A stretch of DNA of 64,000 nucleotides. Origin: CAVRGQ01 sp963720785 (lineage in GTDB: Bacteria > Actinomycetota > Acidimicrobiia > IMCC26256 > DASPTH01). Below the pieces are notes generated by a model that saw only the letters and a program-made list of their open reading frames with translations, did no database searches and was not told the origin of the DNA. Position 1 is the stretch's first letter; each line of letters opens with the position of its first letter. The stretch lies in the NCBI GenBank assembly GCA_963720785.1, contig CAVRGQ010000009.1, positions 620,001 through 684,000 on the forward strand. The letters run 5' to 3'. Positions 9,506 to 18,016 of the stretch are shown in pieces. A program made the position numbers and the translations under genes.

Positions 9506-9931
9506 GTGATCTGGCCGGCCGGACCGCCGACGAGTCGGCAGCGTGATGCGCGTCCGTGGTTGCTCGGTGTCGCGGGGGCGTGTTTGCTGCTCCTCCTCGT
9601 CTTCGTCGTGGTCTCGGTCGTCGTGGTGAGCGCGGCGAAGGAGCTCGAGCTGTGCGACACGCCGGGCCCGTCGTCACACGGACGGGGCCGCGTGGAGTGG
9701 AGTTGGCTGCCGCCGCACCCGGAGTGCGTGTGGAAGGCCGCCGCTCACGGACGAGCCGTCGGGCCGCCCGTTGCGGGTGAGCCCGAGGTGCGCGAAGCCG
9801 TCGTGTTCGGGCCCGCGGTCGGCGCGTTCGCAGTCGTGTTGTTCGTGGTCGCGGTCGCGGGCTTCGTCGGTTGGATCGTGCTGACGGTGCGCGAGGCGGA
9901 GCTGATCGCCGCAGAGAATTCTTCGGAATGA
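9506..9931 (+). CDS. Two-helix membrane protein of unknown function
   Basis: 141 residues from the GTG at 9506, 7 bases after the nitroreductase stop. The hydrophobic helix VAGACLLLLLVFVVVSVVVV is followed by an outward loop holding two Cys (ELCDT and HPECVW) and a Trp-rich stretch. A second helix (AFAVVLFVVAVAGFVGWIVL) follows, then a short acidic tail. The topology is probably both ends inside with a disulfide-capable loop outside. I do not recognise the family. The spacing suggests co-transcription with the F420 genes, but nothing links it to their chemistry. Confidence 0.65.
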   Translation: MIWPAGPPTSRQRDARPWLLGVAGACLLLLLVFVVVSVVVVSAAKELELCDTPGPSSHGRGRVEWSWLPPHPECVWKAAAHGRAVGPPVAGEPEVREAVVFGPAVGAFAVVLFVVAVAGFVGWIVLTVREAELIAAENSSE

Positions 9932-9968
9932 TCGTCCGGTTCGGGCGATAACTGTCGTACCCCTCTGT

Positions 9969-11108
9969 TTGGATGGGTTCGTGGACAGCTTCCGCGAGTT
10001 GTGCGACGAACTCAGGTGTTGGGACACCGACCGGCTGGTCGAGTTCCGCGAGCGCGCGTTGCGCGAGGCGCGCCGTCACGAGGGTCAGGCGTTGGCGGCG
10101 TTGCGGGTGCTCGACGAGCGCGATGCGTTGGCGAAGGACCAGGCCACGCGTGATGGTGTGACCGAGACGAACGCGAAGCGTCAGCGCGACATCGCCCGCA
10201 AGTTGGAGCAGTTGTCGCACCTGGGCCGCGCGGCGCTGGACGGTTCGCTCAGTTCGGAGCAGCTGGCGCCGGCCGCCGAGTTGGCCGACGAGGACTCCGA
10301 CGCGGTGATCACGGAGACCGCGAAGCACACGTCGCCGCTCGATCTCCAGAAGATGGCGCGCGCCGAGCGGGCGAAGCCGCGGCGTGAGGACAGCGTGGCT
10401 CGTCGGGACCGGCGGTCGCTGCGCAAGTGGCGCAGCGAGGACGGCTACCTGTGCGGGCGCTTCGAACTGCCGATGGAGCACGGAGGCGCGATCGTCGAGG
10501 GCTTCTTCGATCTCGTCGCCGAACGTATGAAGCCGGCGACGGGCGAGGCGTGGGAACCGCTCGAGCGGCGCCAGGCCGACATCCTCCTCGCGCTGTGTCA
10601 GCTGGAAGCCGGCGCGGAAGACGCGGCCGAGCACGCGACCGTCGGCGCACGCGTCGACATCCACGTCGACATCACCCTCGACGGCGAAGCGACCATGTGC
10701 GGGGTCCCGTTGCCCGACGAATGGGTCGACGCCGCACGCGCCAACGCACGCATCCACCTGCGCGTGGTCGACGAGCACGGCAACACGATTGCGGAGGATC
10801 GCGCGCGCACGTTCGTGTCGCAGAAACGCCGACGAGCCGTCGTCCGCAGAGACGGGCGATGTCGATGGCCGGGTTGCAACCGGCGGCTCAGACTCCAGGT
10901 CCACCACCTCCACCCCAGCTCATGGGGCGGAAGCGACGACACATCCAATCTCGCAGCAGTGTGCGCCTATCACCACGGGCTCTTGGTCCCGCACGGCGAC
11001 TACGTCCTCGACGGCAACCCCAACCAGCCCGACGGCCTCACCCTCCGTCTCGTCACGGCGGAGCAACGCAGGCAACGACGACTCGAACCGATCGCACTGG
11101 CCGTCTGA
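9969..11108 (+). CDS. DUF222 / HNH endonuclease domain protein (13E12-repeat type)
   Basis: 379 residues. An alpha-helical DUF222 region (about 1-280) is followed by a C-terminal HNH domain: RCRWPGCNRRLRLQVHHLHP, then SNLAAVCAYHHGLL. These hold the Cys pair and His residues of the beta-beta-alpha metal finger. The family is multicopy in many actinobacteria and its biological role is unsettled. The start is uncertain: TTG at 9969, or GTG at 9981 (VDSFRELCDEL). It is bounded by a membrane gene in the same direction and a convergent epimerase. No terminal repeats or attachment sites were seen around it. Confidence 0.85.
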   Translation: MDGFVDSFRELCDELRCWDTDRLVEFRERALREARRHEGQALAALRVLDERDALAKDQATRDGVTETNAKRQRDIARKLEQLSHLGRAALDGSLSSEQLAPAAELADEDSDAVITETAKHTSPLDLQKMARAERAKPRREDSVARRDRRSLRKWRSEDGYLCGRFELPMEHGGAIVEGFFDLVAERMKPATGEAWEPLERRQADILLALCQLEAGAEDAAEHATVGARVDIHVDITLDGEATMCGVPLPDEWVDAARANARIHLRVVDEHGNTIAEDRARTFVSQKRRRAVVRRDGRCRWPGCNRRLRLQVHHLHPSSWGGSDDTSNLAAVCAYHHGLLVPHGDYVLDGNPNQPDGLTLRLVTAEQRRQRRLEPIALAV

Positions 11109-11158
11109 ACACCCCGACGTGACGGGCTGAACCTTGACAACTGAAGAGTGGCGTTCCC

Positions 11159-12106
11159 TCAGCTCTGGGGCGCGGCGCGGAACCAGTCGACGGTGAGGCC
11201 GAGGCCCTCGTCGAGGTCGGTCCAGGGCTTCCAGCCGAGGTGGATCGCGGCGCGGCCCGGGTCGAGGCAGGAGCGCTCGAGCTCGCCCATGCGGGCGGGA
11301 GCCATGTGCGGCGTCTCGGCGTACCCGGTGAGTGCGGCGATACGGTCGTAGAGGTCGCTCACGGTGGTCTCGAGGCCGGTGCCGATGTTCACGAGGAGGC
11401 CACCACCCTTCTCGGTGGCGCGCACGAAGGCGTCGACGGCGTCGTCCACGTAGAGGTAGTCGCGGGTCTGCTCCCCGTCGCCGTAGATGTTGGGGCGGCG
11501 GCCCGCGAGCATCTGCGCGGCGAAGATGGCGACGACGCCGGCCTCGCCGTCGGGGTCCTGGCCGGGCCCGTACACGTTGGCGAGCGCGAGCTCCGTGTAC
11601 TCGAGGCCGCGCACCTCGCGGTAGTAGTGCAGGTAGTCGCCGGCGGCCTTCTTCGACACGCCGTAGGGCGACACCGGGCGTTGCGGGTGGCTCTCGCGCA
11701 CCGGGAGCGCTTCGGGCACGCCGTAGCGGGTGCCACCGGAGCCGGCGAGCACCACCTTGCGGGTGCCTGCCGCGAGCGCGGCCTCGCAGAGGTTGAGGGT
11801 GCCGAGCACGTTCACCTCGGCGTCGAACATCGGGCGGCTGATCGAGGTGCGCACGTCGACCTGCGCGGCGAGGTGGAAGATCACCTCGGGGCGGCGGTGC
11901 GCCACGATGTCGGGGAGCTGCGGCGAGCGCACGTCGAGGCGGTGGAAGGTGAACTTGCGGCTGCGCTGCGCACGGGCCTCGGCGAGGTTGGTGAGGCTGC
12001 CCGAGGAGAGGTCGTCGATCACGTCGACGTCGCAGCCCTCGGCGAGGAGCCGGTCGACCAGGTTCGATCCGATGAAGCCGGCGCCGCCGGTGACCAGCAC
12101 CCGCAT
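11159..12106 (-). CDS. NAD-dependent epimerase/dehydratase (GalE-like extended SDR)
   Basis: 315 residues. Rossmann motif GGAGFIGSNLVDRLLAEG at the N-terminus; AGSGGTRYG and YGVSKKAAGD supply the Ser/Thr, Tyr and Lys of the SDR catalytic site; NVYGPGQDPDG and YGDGEQTRDYLYVDD are substrate-side blocks shared with UDP-glucose 4-epimerases. It acts on a nucleotide sugar in the cytosol. UDP-glucose/galactose is most likely, but the specificity is not proven. It is the last gene of the minus-strand envelope cluster, 3 bases after the nucleotidyltransferase stop. Confidence 0.88.
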   Translation of the reverse strand: MRVLVTGGAGFIGSNLVDRLLAEGCDVDVIDDLSSGSLTNLAEARAQRSRKFTFHRLDVRSPQLPDIVAHRRPEVIFHLAAQVDVRTSISRPMFDAEVNVLGTLNLCEAALAAGTRKVVLAGSGGTRYGVPEALPVRESHPQRPVSPYGVSKKAAGDYLHYYREVRGLEYTELALANVYGPGQDPDGEAGVVAIFAAQMLAGRRPNIYGDGEQTRDYLYVDDAVDAFVRATEKGGGLLVNIGTGLETTVSDLYDRIAALTGYAETPHMAPARMGELERSCLDPGRAAIHLGWKPWTDLDEGLGLTVDWFRAAPQS

Positions 12107-12109
12107 GTG

Positions 12110-13258
12110 TCAGCTCTCCTGGTCGCTCGCACCCGCTTCACGGATGCGCGCACCGGATGCGTGCGCGCCGGCTGCGAGCTCGCCGCCCGCGCCCACCACC
12201 GTGTGCAACGACGCGATCGCGCCCGCACCGAGGTGGGCACCCTCGCCGAGCACGGAGTCGATCACCTCGGCGTCGTCGTCGAGCACTGCGCCGTTGTGCA
12301 GCACCGAGCGCACCACGCGGGCTCCGTGCGCGATGCGCGCGCCGGCGCCGAGCACCGAACCCACCACGCGCGAACCCGCCGCGAGGTGCACACCGTCGCC
12401 GAGGAGTGCGGGCCCCTCCACGGTGGCGCCGTCGTCGATGGTCACCTCGCCCTGGGTCCACACGCCGGGTTGCACTTCGCGCGCGCCGGCCACCGGCGGA
12501 CCGGACGCCTCGTGCGCCCCGGCCCGGGACAAGGCGCCGCCCAGCACGTCGGTGTGGGCCTGCAGGTACTTCTCGGGGGTGCCGATGTCGATCCAGTAGG
12601 AGTCATCGGCCTTGGCGTAGAGGCGGCGGGGTTCCTCGAGCATGCGCGGGAAGGTCTCGCGCTCGATCGACACCGCGAGGCGCTCGGGGATGCGCGCCAG
12701 CACCGACGGCTCGAGCACGTAGGTGCCCGCGTTGATCCAGTTGGTGGGCGCCTTGCCCGGCGGGGGCTTCTCCACGAACGCGATGACCTCACCGTCGCCG
12801 CGGGTGGGCACCACGCCGAAGGCGGACGGGTCGACCACCTTGGTGAGCGAGATGGTGGCCTCGGCGCCACGGGCGTCGTGGAACGCCACGAGCGCGCCGA
12901 GGTCGAGGGTGGTGAGCACGTCGCCGTTGCACACGACGATGCGTTCGTCGAGGTCGCCGAGGGCCTCGGCCGCGAAGCGGATCGCGCCGGCCGTACCGAG
13001 CGGGTGGTCCTCCACCGCGTACCGGAGCAGCAGGTCACCGCCGGGGCAGGCGAAGCGGCCGGTCGGGAAGTGCTGCTCGAACGCGTCGGGCAGGTAGCCG
13101 AGCGAGAGCACCACCTCGCTCACGCCGTACTCCGCGAGCCAACTCAGCTGCCGTTCCAGGAACGGCTGGTTCGCGATCGGCAGCAGCGGCTTCGGGATGG
13201 TGTAGGTGAGTGGTCGTAGCCGGGTGCCCTCCCCACCGACCAGGACGACCGCCTTCAC
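12110..13258 (-). CDS. Sugar-1-phosphate nucleotidyltransferase with left-handed beta-helix tail
   Basis: 382 residues from the GTG at 13258. The N-terminal signature VGGEGTRLRPLTYTIPKPLL is that of nucleotidyltransferases. VCNGDVLTTLDLG is the metal loop, and FVEKPPPGKAPTNWINAGTY and SYWIDIGTPEKYLQ line the sugar site. From about residue 240 the repeats GDGVHLAAGSRVVGSVLGAG look like hexapeptide turns of a left-handed beta helix. It resembles actinobacterial ManB/ManC GDP-mannose pyrophosphorylases beside wbbL. Glucose-1-phosphate thymidylyl- or uridylyltransferase cannot be excluded. The GTG start overlaps the preceding gene's TGA. Confidence 0.87.
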   Translation of the reverse strand: MKAVVLVGGEGTRLRPLTYTIPKPLLPIANQPFLERQLSWLAEYGVSEVVLSLGYLPDAFEQHFPTGRFACPGGDLLLRYAVEDHPLGTAGAIRFAAEALGDLDERIVVCNGDVLTTLDLGALVAFHDARGAEATISLTKVVDPSAFGVVPTRGDGEVIAFVEKPPPGKAPTNWINAGTYVLEPSVLARIPERLAVSIERETFPRMLEEPRRLYAKADDSYWIDIGTPEKYLQAHTDVLGGALSRAGAHEASGPPVAGAREVQPGVWTQGEVTIDDGATVEGPALLGDGVHLAAGSRVVGSVLGAGARIAHGARVVRSVLHNGAVLDDDAEVIDSVLGEGAHLGAGAIASLHTVVGAGGELAAGAHASGARIREAGASDQES

Positions 13259-14109
13259 GGCGTGCTGGTGGTGGCCGGGGCCGTCGTGTCGGTCGTGGCG
13301 CTCGTGTCGGAGGTGGCGCCCGGCACCGTCGTGGTGGTGGCGTCGATGGCCCGGCAGGGCGAGTTCTTGCTGAGCACCCGGATCGACGCGTCGGAGATGT
13401 TGTTGAACGCGTCGCATGCGCTCGGCGGGAAGGGCTTCTCGGCGCCCTTCGGGAGGAAGTACACGGCGACCGTCTCACCGTTCTGCTGGTGGTAGTCGGC
13501 CGGGTTGCCGCTCATCTCCTTGCCGTCGACGTACCAGGTCATCTCGACCTTCTCGCCCTTGTACTGACCGAACGGGCAGGTGTCGCCCGCCTTCCACGTG
13601 GTCTGCTTCGGGTCGGACGCGGGCCCGGGCCACTGCGGGTGGGTGGCGTTCGCGCCGCCGAGGTCGATCGAGTCGGAGGAGAGGCTCCACCCGCCGTAGT
13701 CGAAGAACTTGCCGAGCGTGGCGTTGCTGCCGCTCTCCGACGACTGGAACGGGTGGGTGTGCACCAGGCCGTCGCCGTGGGAGTGGATGCCGGGCTGGAT
13801 GTTCGGGTTGTCGAACACCGCCTCGAACTGCGGCATCGGGTCGAGCCACTCACCGCAGACGTTGACCCCGAGGTAGGTGTGCCAGTGGTCGCCGGCCGTG
13901 CCGGTGGCGCTGCTGGCGTAGCGGGGCCGGGTGTTGGCGCTCGCACTGTTGCTCTGACGGTCGACGACCGTGAGCACGAGGATCAACGCGAACACGAGCA
14001 CGATCACGAGTGTGGCCGCCAGCCAACCGGAGGAACCGCTGCGGCGCCGCTTCGGCTTGCGGTACTTGGAGCGCATCGCGGCGCGGGAACGGGTGCGGGA
14101 CTGGGGCAT
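13255..14109 (-). CDS. Membrane-anchored extracytoplasmic His-rich protein of unknown function
   Basis: 284 residues. A strongly basic cytosolic head (KYRKPKRRR) precedes one transmembrane helix (LAATLVIVLVFALILVLTVV). The exported domain carries GDHWHTYLGVNVCGEWL and GIHSHGDGLVHTHPF, with closely spaced His and two further Cys (DTCPFGQYKG, SACDAF), and a Thr/Ala-rich C-terminal tail. The His cluster suggests metal binding, but no known enzyme motif is recognised. The gene lies between the WbbL-like transferase and the nucleotidyltransferase, overlapping the latter by 4 bases. A role outside the membrane in envelope assembly is inferred from position only. Confidence 0.7.
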   Translation of the reverse strand: MPQSRTRSRAAMRSKYRKPKRRRSGSSGWLAATLVIVLVFALILVLTVVDRQSNSASANTRPRYASSATGTAGDHWHTYLGVNVCGEWLDPMPQFEAVFDNPNIQPGIHSHGDGLVHTHPFQSSESGSNATLGKFFDYGGWSLSSDSIDLGGANATHPQWPGPASDPKQTTWKAGDTCPFGQYKGEKVEMTWYVDGKEMSGNPADYHQQNGETVAVYFLPKGAEKPFPPSACDAFNNISDASIRVLSKNSPCRAIDATTTTVPGATSDTSATTDTTAPATTSTP

Positions 14110-14122
14110 GGCGGTTGGCAGG

Positions 14123-15038
14123 TTACCCGCTCACGCGCGGACGGCCGGGGCGCGAGCCGAGAGCCCGGGCGCAGATCTCGACGGCGGCCCGGACGGCGAG
14201 GAAGCAGGCCGCGGGGATCAGGAACAGCCGGCGAACGCCGCGCCAACGGCGCTCCGCGAAACGGTATGCGGAGCGGTGGTGCTCCGCGATCATCCGGTAC
14301 GGCGTGCGGGCCGTGCTGGCGCCCTGCACGTGGGTGGCGCGGCCTCCGGGCTCGTAGGCGACCCGCCAGCCGAGGCGGCGCAGCCGCCAGCAGAGGTCGA
14401 CGTCCTCCATGTACATGAAGTAGCGCTCGTCCCAGCCCCCCACCGAGGTGAGTGCGCTCCGGCGGAGGAACAGCATCGCCCCCGACACCCAGTCGACGTC
14501 GCGGGGGCGCGCCGGGTCGACGTCGAGCTGGCGGTAACGGCGGGTGAACCGGTTGCGCGGCGCGACGAGGCCGAAGAGCGCATGTCCGATCGCGTCACCC
14601 ATGCCGGGATCTCGTCGGGCCGACGGGTACAGGGTGCCGTCGGGGTTCTCGATGCGGGGGCCGAGCGCGGCGAGATCGGGCTCGGCGTCGAGGCGGGCGA
14701 CCATCGCCGCGCCGGTGCCGGGCGCGACGTCGAGGTCGGGATTGCACACGGCGACGACCGGGGCCGTGGTCGCGGCGATGCCCACGTTGGCGGCCGCGGC
14801 GTACCCGAGGTTGCGCCCCGGGGTGATCACGCGCACGTCGGCCAGAGGTCCGGCAAGGTGGTCAGGGAGCGCGGCGCGCAACGTGGCGATCGAGCCGTCG
14901 GTGGAGCCGTTGTCGACGACGACGACCTCGGGTGTGCCCAAAGAGTCGTCGGCGAGCAACGACCGCACGCACACGGTCAGCAATTCCCCCGCCTCGTAGT
15001 TCACCACCACTGCCGCCCAGTGCGGCTCGTGAACCAAG
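14123..15038 (-). CDS. wbbL: WbbL-like GT2 rhamnosyltransferase
   Basis: About 304 residues. The start is taken as TTG at 15038 (MVHEPHWAAVVVNYEAG), with AGGGCG just upstream and the neighbour's stop 6 bases before. GT2 motifs: VVVNYEAGELL, VVVVDNGSTDGS, VAVCNPDLDV (the DxD-like metal site), and GAMLFLRRSALTSVGG with YFMYMEDVDLCWRLRRLGW. The family adds rhamnose to GlcNAc-PP-polyprenol, the linker between peptidoglycan and wall polysaccharide in mycobacteria. The nearby nucleotidyltransferase, RmlD and LCP genes match the mycobacterial manB-wbbL-rmlD-cpsA order. The exact sugar is inferred from that context. Confidence 0.82.
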
Positions 15039-15044
15039 ATCGCC

Positions 15045-15758
15045 CTAGTCGGTGAAGCGGTACTTGACGAGGGTCCAGAGCGCGATGAAGCCGTCGCGCC
15101 AGGTGATCTTCTTGCCCTCGTCGAACTCGCGTCCGGTGTAGGAGATCGGCACCTCGTAGATCCGGATCTTGCGGCGCAGGATCTTCGCGGTGATCTCCGG
15201 TTCGAACTCGAAGCGCGAGGCCTTGATGGTGATGCCGTCGAGCACGCTGCGGTCGAAGAGCTTGTAACAGGTCTCCATGTCGGAGAGCGTCGTGTTGTAG
15301 AGCACGTTCGTGGTGAGTGACAGGAACCGGTTGCCCAACCAGTGCAGGAAGAGCATGTTGCGCCGCTCACCGGTGAAGCGCGAGCCGTACACCACCTTCG
15401 CCTTGCCGCGCAGCACCGGAGCGAGCAGCTTCGGCCAGTCCTCGGGGTCGTACTCGAGGTCGGCGTCCTGGATGAGCACGAGGTCGCCGGTGACCTTCTC
15501 GAGGCCGGTGCGGATCGCCGCACCCTTCCCCTTGTTGTGCTCGTGCAACACGACGCGCACGGTGCTGTCGGCGAGTTGGCGCAGCACGTCTCGCGTGCCG
15601 TCGGTGCTCCCGTCGTCCACGATCACGATCTCGAGCTCGACCGGCAGGTCGACGGCGCGCATCCGGCGCACGATCTCCACCACCGTGTTGCGCTCGTCGT
15701 AGACGGGCACGATCACCGACAGCTTCGAGAAGCGCGTGGAATCGTCAACGTTGCTCAC
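15045..15758 (-). CDS. GT2 glycosyltransferase, dolichyl-phosphate mannose synthase type
   Basis: 237 residues, soluble or peripheral, with no transmembrane tail. LSVIVPVYDERNTVVEIVRR, EIVIVDDGSTDGTRDVL and LVLIQDADLEYDPEDWPKLL (the DAD metal site) are clear GT2 signatures. YGSRFTGERRNM and DMETCYKLFDR match the polyprenyl-phosphate mannose/glucose synthase branch. It probably makes a polyprenyl-phosphate sugar donor for extracytoplasmic transferases. Its 5' end overlaps the UXS gene by 14 bases. Confidence 0.88.
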   Translation of the reverse strand: MSNVDDSTRFSKLSVIVPVYDERNTVVEIVRRMRAVDLPVELEIVIVDDGSTDGTRDVLRQLADSTVRVVLHEHNKGKGAAIRTGLEKVTGDLVLIQDADLEYDPEDWPKLLAPVLRGKAKVVYGSRFTGERRNMLFLHWLGNRFLSLTTNVLYNTTLSDMETCYKLFDRSVLDGITIKASRFEFEPEITAKILRRKIRIYEVPISYTGREFDEGKKITWRDGFIALWTLVKYRFTD

Positions 15759-16686
15759 TGGACCTCCGGTACCAGTCGTGGGTGCGGGCCAGACCCTCGC
15801 GGAGCTCGATCTCCGGACGCCAACCGAGCACCTGTCCGGCGAGCGTGATGTCGGGCCGGCGCTGCTTGGGGTCGTCGGTGGGGAGCGGCTCGAACACCAG
15901 CTCCGACGTCGAGCCGGTGAGCTCGATCACGAGCTGGGCCAACTCCAACATGGTGAACTCGTTCGGGTTGCCGATGTTCATCGGGCCCACATGGTCGGAC
16001 CCGAGCAGGCCCACGATGCCGCGGACCTCGTCCTCCACGTAGCAGAACGACCGGGTCTGCGTGCCGTCACCGAAGATGGTGAGCGGCGCGCCGCGCATGG
16101 CCTGGTCGAGGAAGTTCGACACCACCCGGCCGTCGGCGATCGAGAGCCGGGGGCCGTAGGTGTTGAAGATGCGCACGATCTTGGTGTCGAGCCCGTGGAC
16201 CCGGTGGTACGCCATCGTGATCGCCTCGGCGAAGCGCTTGGCCTCGTCGTACACGGAGCGCGGCCCGATGCTGTTCACGTTGCCCCAGTAGCTCTCGGGC
16301 TGCGGGTGCACGAGCGGGTCGCCGTAGATCTCGCTCGTGGACGCGAGGAGGAAGCGGGCGCCGTGCGTGAGCGCGAGGTCGAGCGCGTTGCGGGTGCCGA
16401 GCGAGCCGACGTCGAGGGTCTCGAGCGGGTGCGCCAGGTACTCGGGTGGGCTCGCCGCACTGGCGAAGTGGAGCACGGCGTCGACCGGCCCCTCGACGGG
16501 GATCCCCACGCTGACGTCGGCCTCCACGAAGGTGAAGCCCGCGTCGCCGGCGAGGTGCGCGATGTTCGCGGGCTTACCGGTGAGGAAGTTGTCGACGGCG
16601 ACGACGTCGTAGCCGTTCGCGCGGAGCAGGTCGCAGAGGTGCGACGGCAGGAAGCCCGCACCGCCGGTGACGACCGCCCGGGGCAT
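15745..16686 (-). CDS. UDP-glucuronate decarboxylase (UDP-xylose synthase)
   Basis: 313 residues. Extended SDR with GGAGFLPSHLCDLL (the third Gly of the usual GxxGxxG is replaced, giving GFLPSH). The pattern SAASPPEYLAHPLETL and LLASTSEIYGDPLVHPQPE is diagnostic of UXS. YDEAKRFAEAI carries the catalytic Tyr/Lys, and RIFNTYGPR follows. It converts UDP-glucuronate to UDP-xylose. The substrate is made by the UDP-glucose dehydrogenase immediately upstream, whose TGA overlaps this ATG (ATGA). The pair therefore supplies a pentose donor for the envelope cluster. dTDP-glucose 4,6-dehydratase is less likely because of the SPPEY motif. Confidence 0.88.
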   Translation of the reverse strand: MPRAVVTGGAGFLPSHLCDLLRANGYDVVAVDNFLTGKPANIAHLAGDAGFTFVEADVSVGIPVEGPVDAVLHFASAASPPEYLAHPLETLDVGSLGTRNALDLALTHGARFLLASTSEIYGDPLVHPQPESYWGNVNSIGPRSVYDEAKRFAEAITMAYHRVHGLDTKIVRIFNTYGPRLSIADGRVVSNFLDQAMRGAPLTIFGDGTQTRSFCYVEDEVRGIVGLLGSDHVGPMNIGNPNEFTMLELAQLVIELTGSTSELVFEPLPTDDPKQRRPDITLAGQVLGWRPEIELREGLARTHDWYRRSSEQR

Positions 16687-17982
16687 CAGCGACCGACACC
16701 CTGATAGGCGAGGCCGCGGCGGCGCATCGCGGCCGGGTCGAGCAGGTTGCGGGCGTCGACCACCGAACGTGGCGCGGCCATGGCCTCGTACACCCGGCCG
16801 AAGTCGAGCCAGCGGAACTCGTCCCACTCGGTGAGCAGCGCGAGCGCGGCCGCGCCGGCGACCGCCTCGTAGGGGTCGGTCACGATGGTGACGCCGGGCA
16901 CGCGGTCGGCGGCGTCGGGCCCGGTCGCCGGGTCGTACGCCAGTACCGTCGCCCCCTCGGCCAGCAGTGCCGCCGCGATCGCGAGCGCCGGCGAGTCGCG
17001 CAGGTCGTCGGTGTTGGCCTTGAAGGTGAGGCCCCAGATGCCGACGGTGACGTCGTCGAGCGAGCCGCCCACCGATTCGCGGAGCTTGTCGACCATGCGT
17101 TTGTGCTGCTCGCGGTTCACCTCGACCACACCGCGCAGCAGGCTGAAGTCGTAGCCGTACTCCGACGCGGTGTGGATCAGCGCCGCCGTGTCCTTCGGGA
17201 AGCACGAGCCGCCGTAGCCGGGACCCGGATGCAGGAACTCGAAGCCGATGCGGGTGTCGTAGCCCATGCCGAGGGCGACCTCGCGCACGTCGGCGTTGAC
17301 GGCCTCGCACATGTTGGCGATCGCGTTGATGAAGGAGATCTTCGTGGCGAGGAAGGCATTCGACGCGTACTTGATCATCTCGGCCGACGCGGCGTCGGTG
17401 ACGAGGATCGGCGCCTGCACGCCGGCGTAGAGCTCCGACACCGCGCACCGCGACCTCGGTGTTGCTGCAGCCGATCACCACCCGGTTGGGCTGCAGGAAG
17501 TCGTGCACCGCCTGTCCCTCGCGGAGGAACTCGGGGTTGGACGCGACGCCGACGTCGGTGGGGGCGCCCGCCTGGGCGAGCTCACGCGCCACGATCAGCG
17601 TGGAACCGACCGGCATCGTCGACTTGTTGACCACCACTGCGTTCGGGCGCAGCACCGGTGCGATCTCACGCGCCACCGCCTCCACCGCGGAGAGATCGGC
17701 GGCACCGGTGTCGGACTGCGGCGTCTGCACGCAGAGGAAGACGAACTCGGCGTCGCGCGCCGCGGCGGTGGCGCCCACGACGAACCGCAGACGACCGGCG
17801 GCGAGTCCCTCGGCGATCAGCTCGGGGAGACCCTGCTCGAGGATCGGCACCTTGCCCTGCGAGAGCTGGGCGACCCGCTGCTCGTTCACGTCGGCGCAGG
17901 TGACGCGGTGACCGAGGCGTGCGAGGCACGCCGCGGTGGTCATGCCGACGTAGCCGGCGCCGATGACGGCGACGTCACTCAC
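16686..17982 (-). CDS. ugd: UDP-glucose 6-dehydrogenase, frameshifted
   Basis: Oxidises UDP-glucose twice to UDP-glucuronate with NAD. The N-terminal Rossmann domain (VIGAGYVGMTTAACLARLGH) runs to about 17447, and the rest continues in another frame. The rest includes FLATKISFINAIANMCE, the catalytic Cys motif PGYGGSCFPKDTAALIH, and VGIWGLTFKANTDDLRDSPA. Removing one base at about 17440-17446 joins TEVAVR to VSELYAGVQAP, as the family expects. The product would be about 431 residues, normal length. Both halves are well conserved, so a sequence error is likelier than decay. It feeds the coupled UXS gene. Confidence 0.88.
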
Positions 17983-18016
17983 ACGCCCGCCCTTCCACTC
18001 GCTCGCATCCGCTCGC

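Noticed and set aside
7015..9660. A long minus-strand open frame opposite fbiA, cofE and the nitroreductase
   Set aside because: Low-complexity translation with no family motif, while the plus strand holds three recognisable coupled genes.
9969..11108. HNH protein as part of a mobile element or homing endonuclease
   Set aside because: No terminal repeats, integrase, intein or intron boundaries nearby; DUF222/HNH proteins are common resident genes in actinobacteria.
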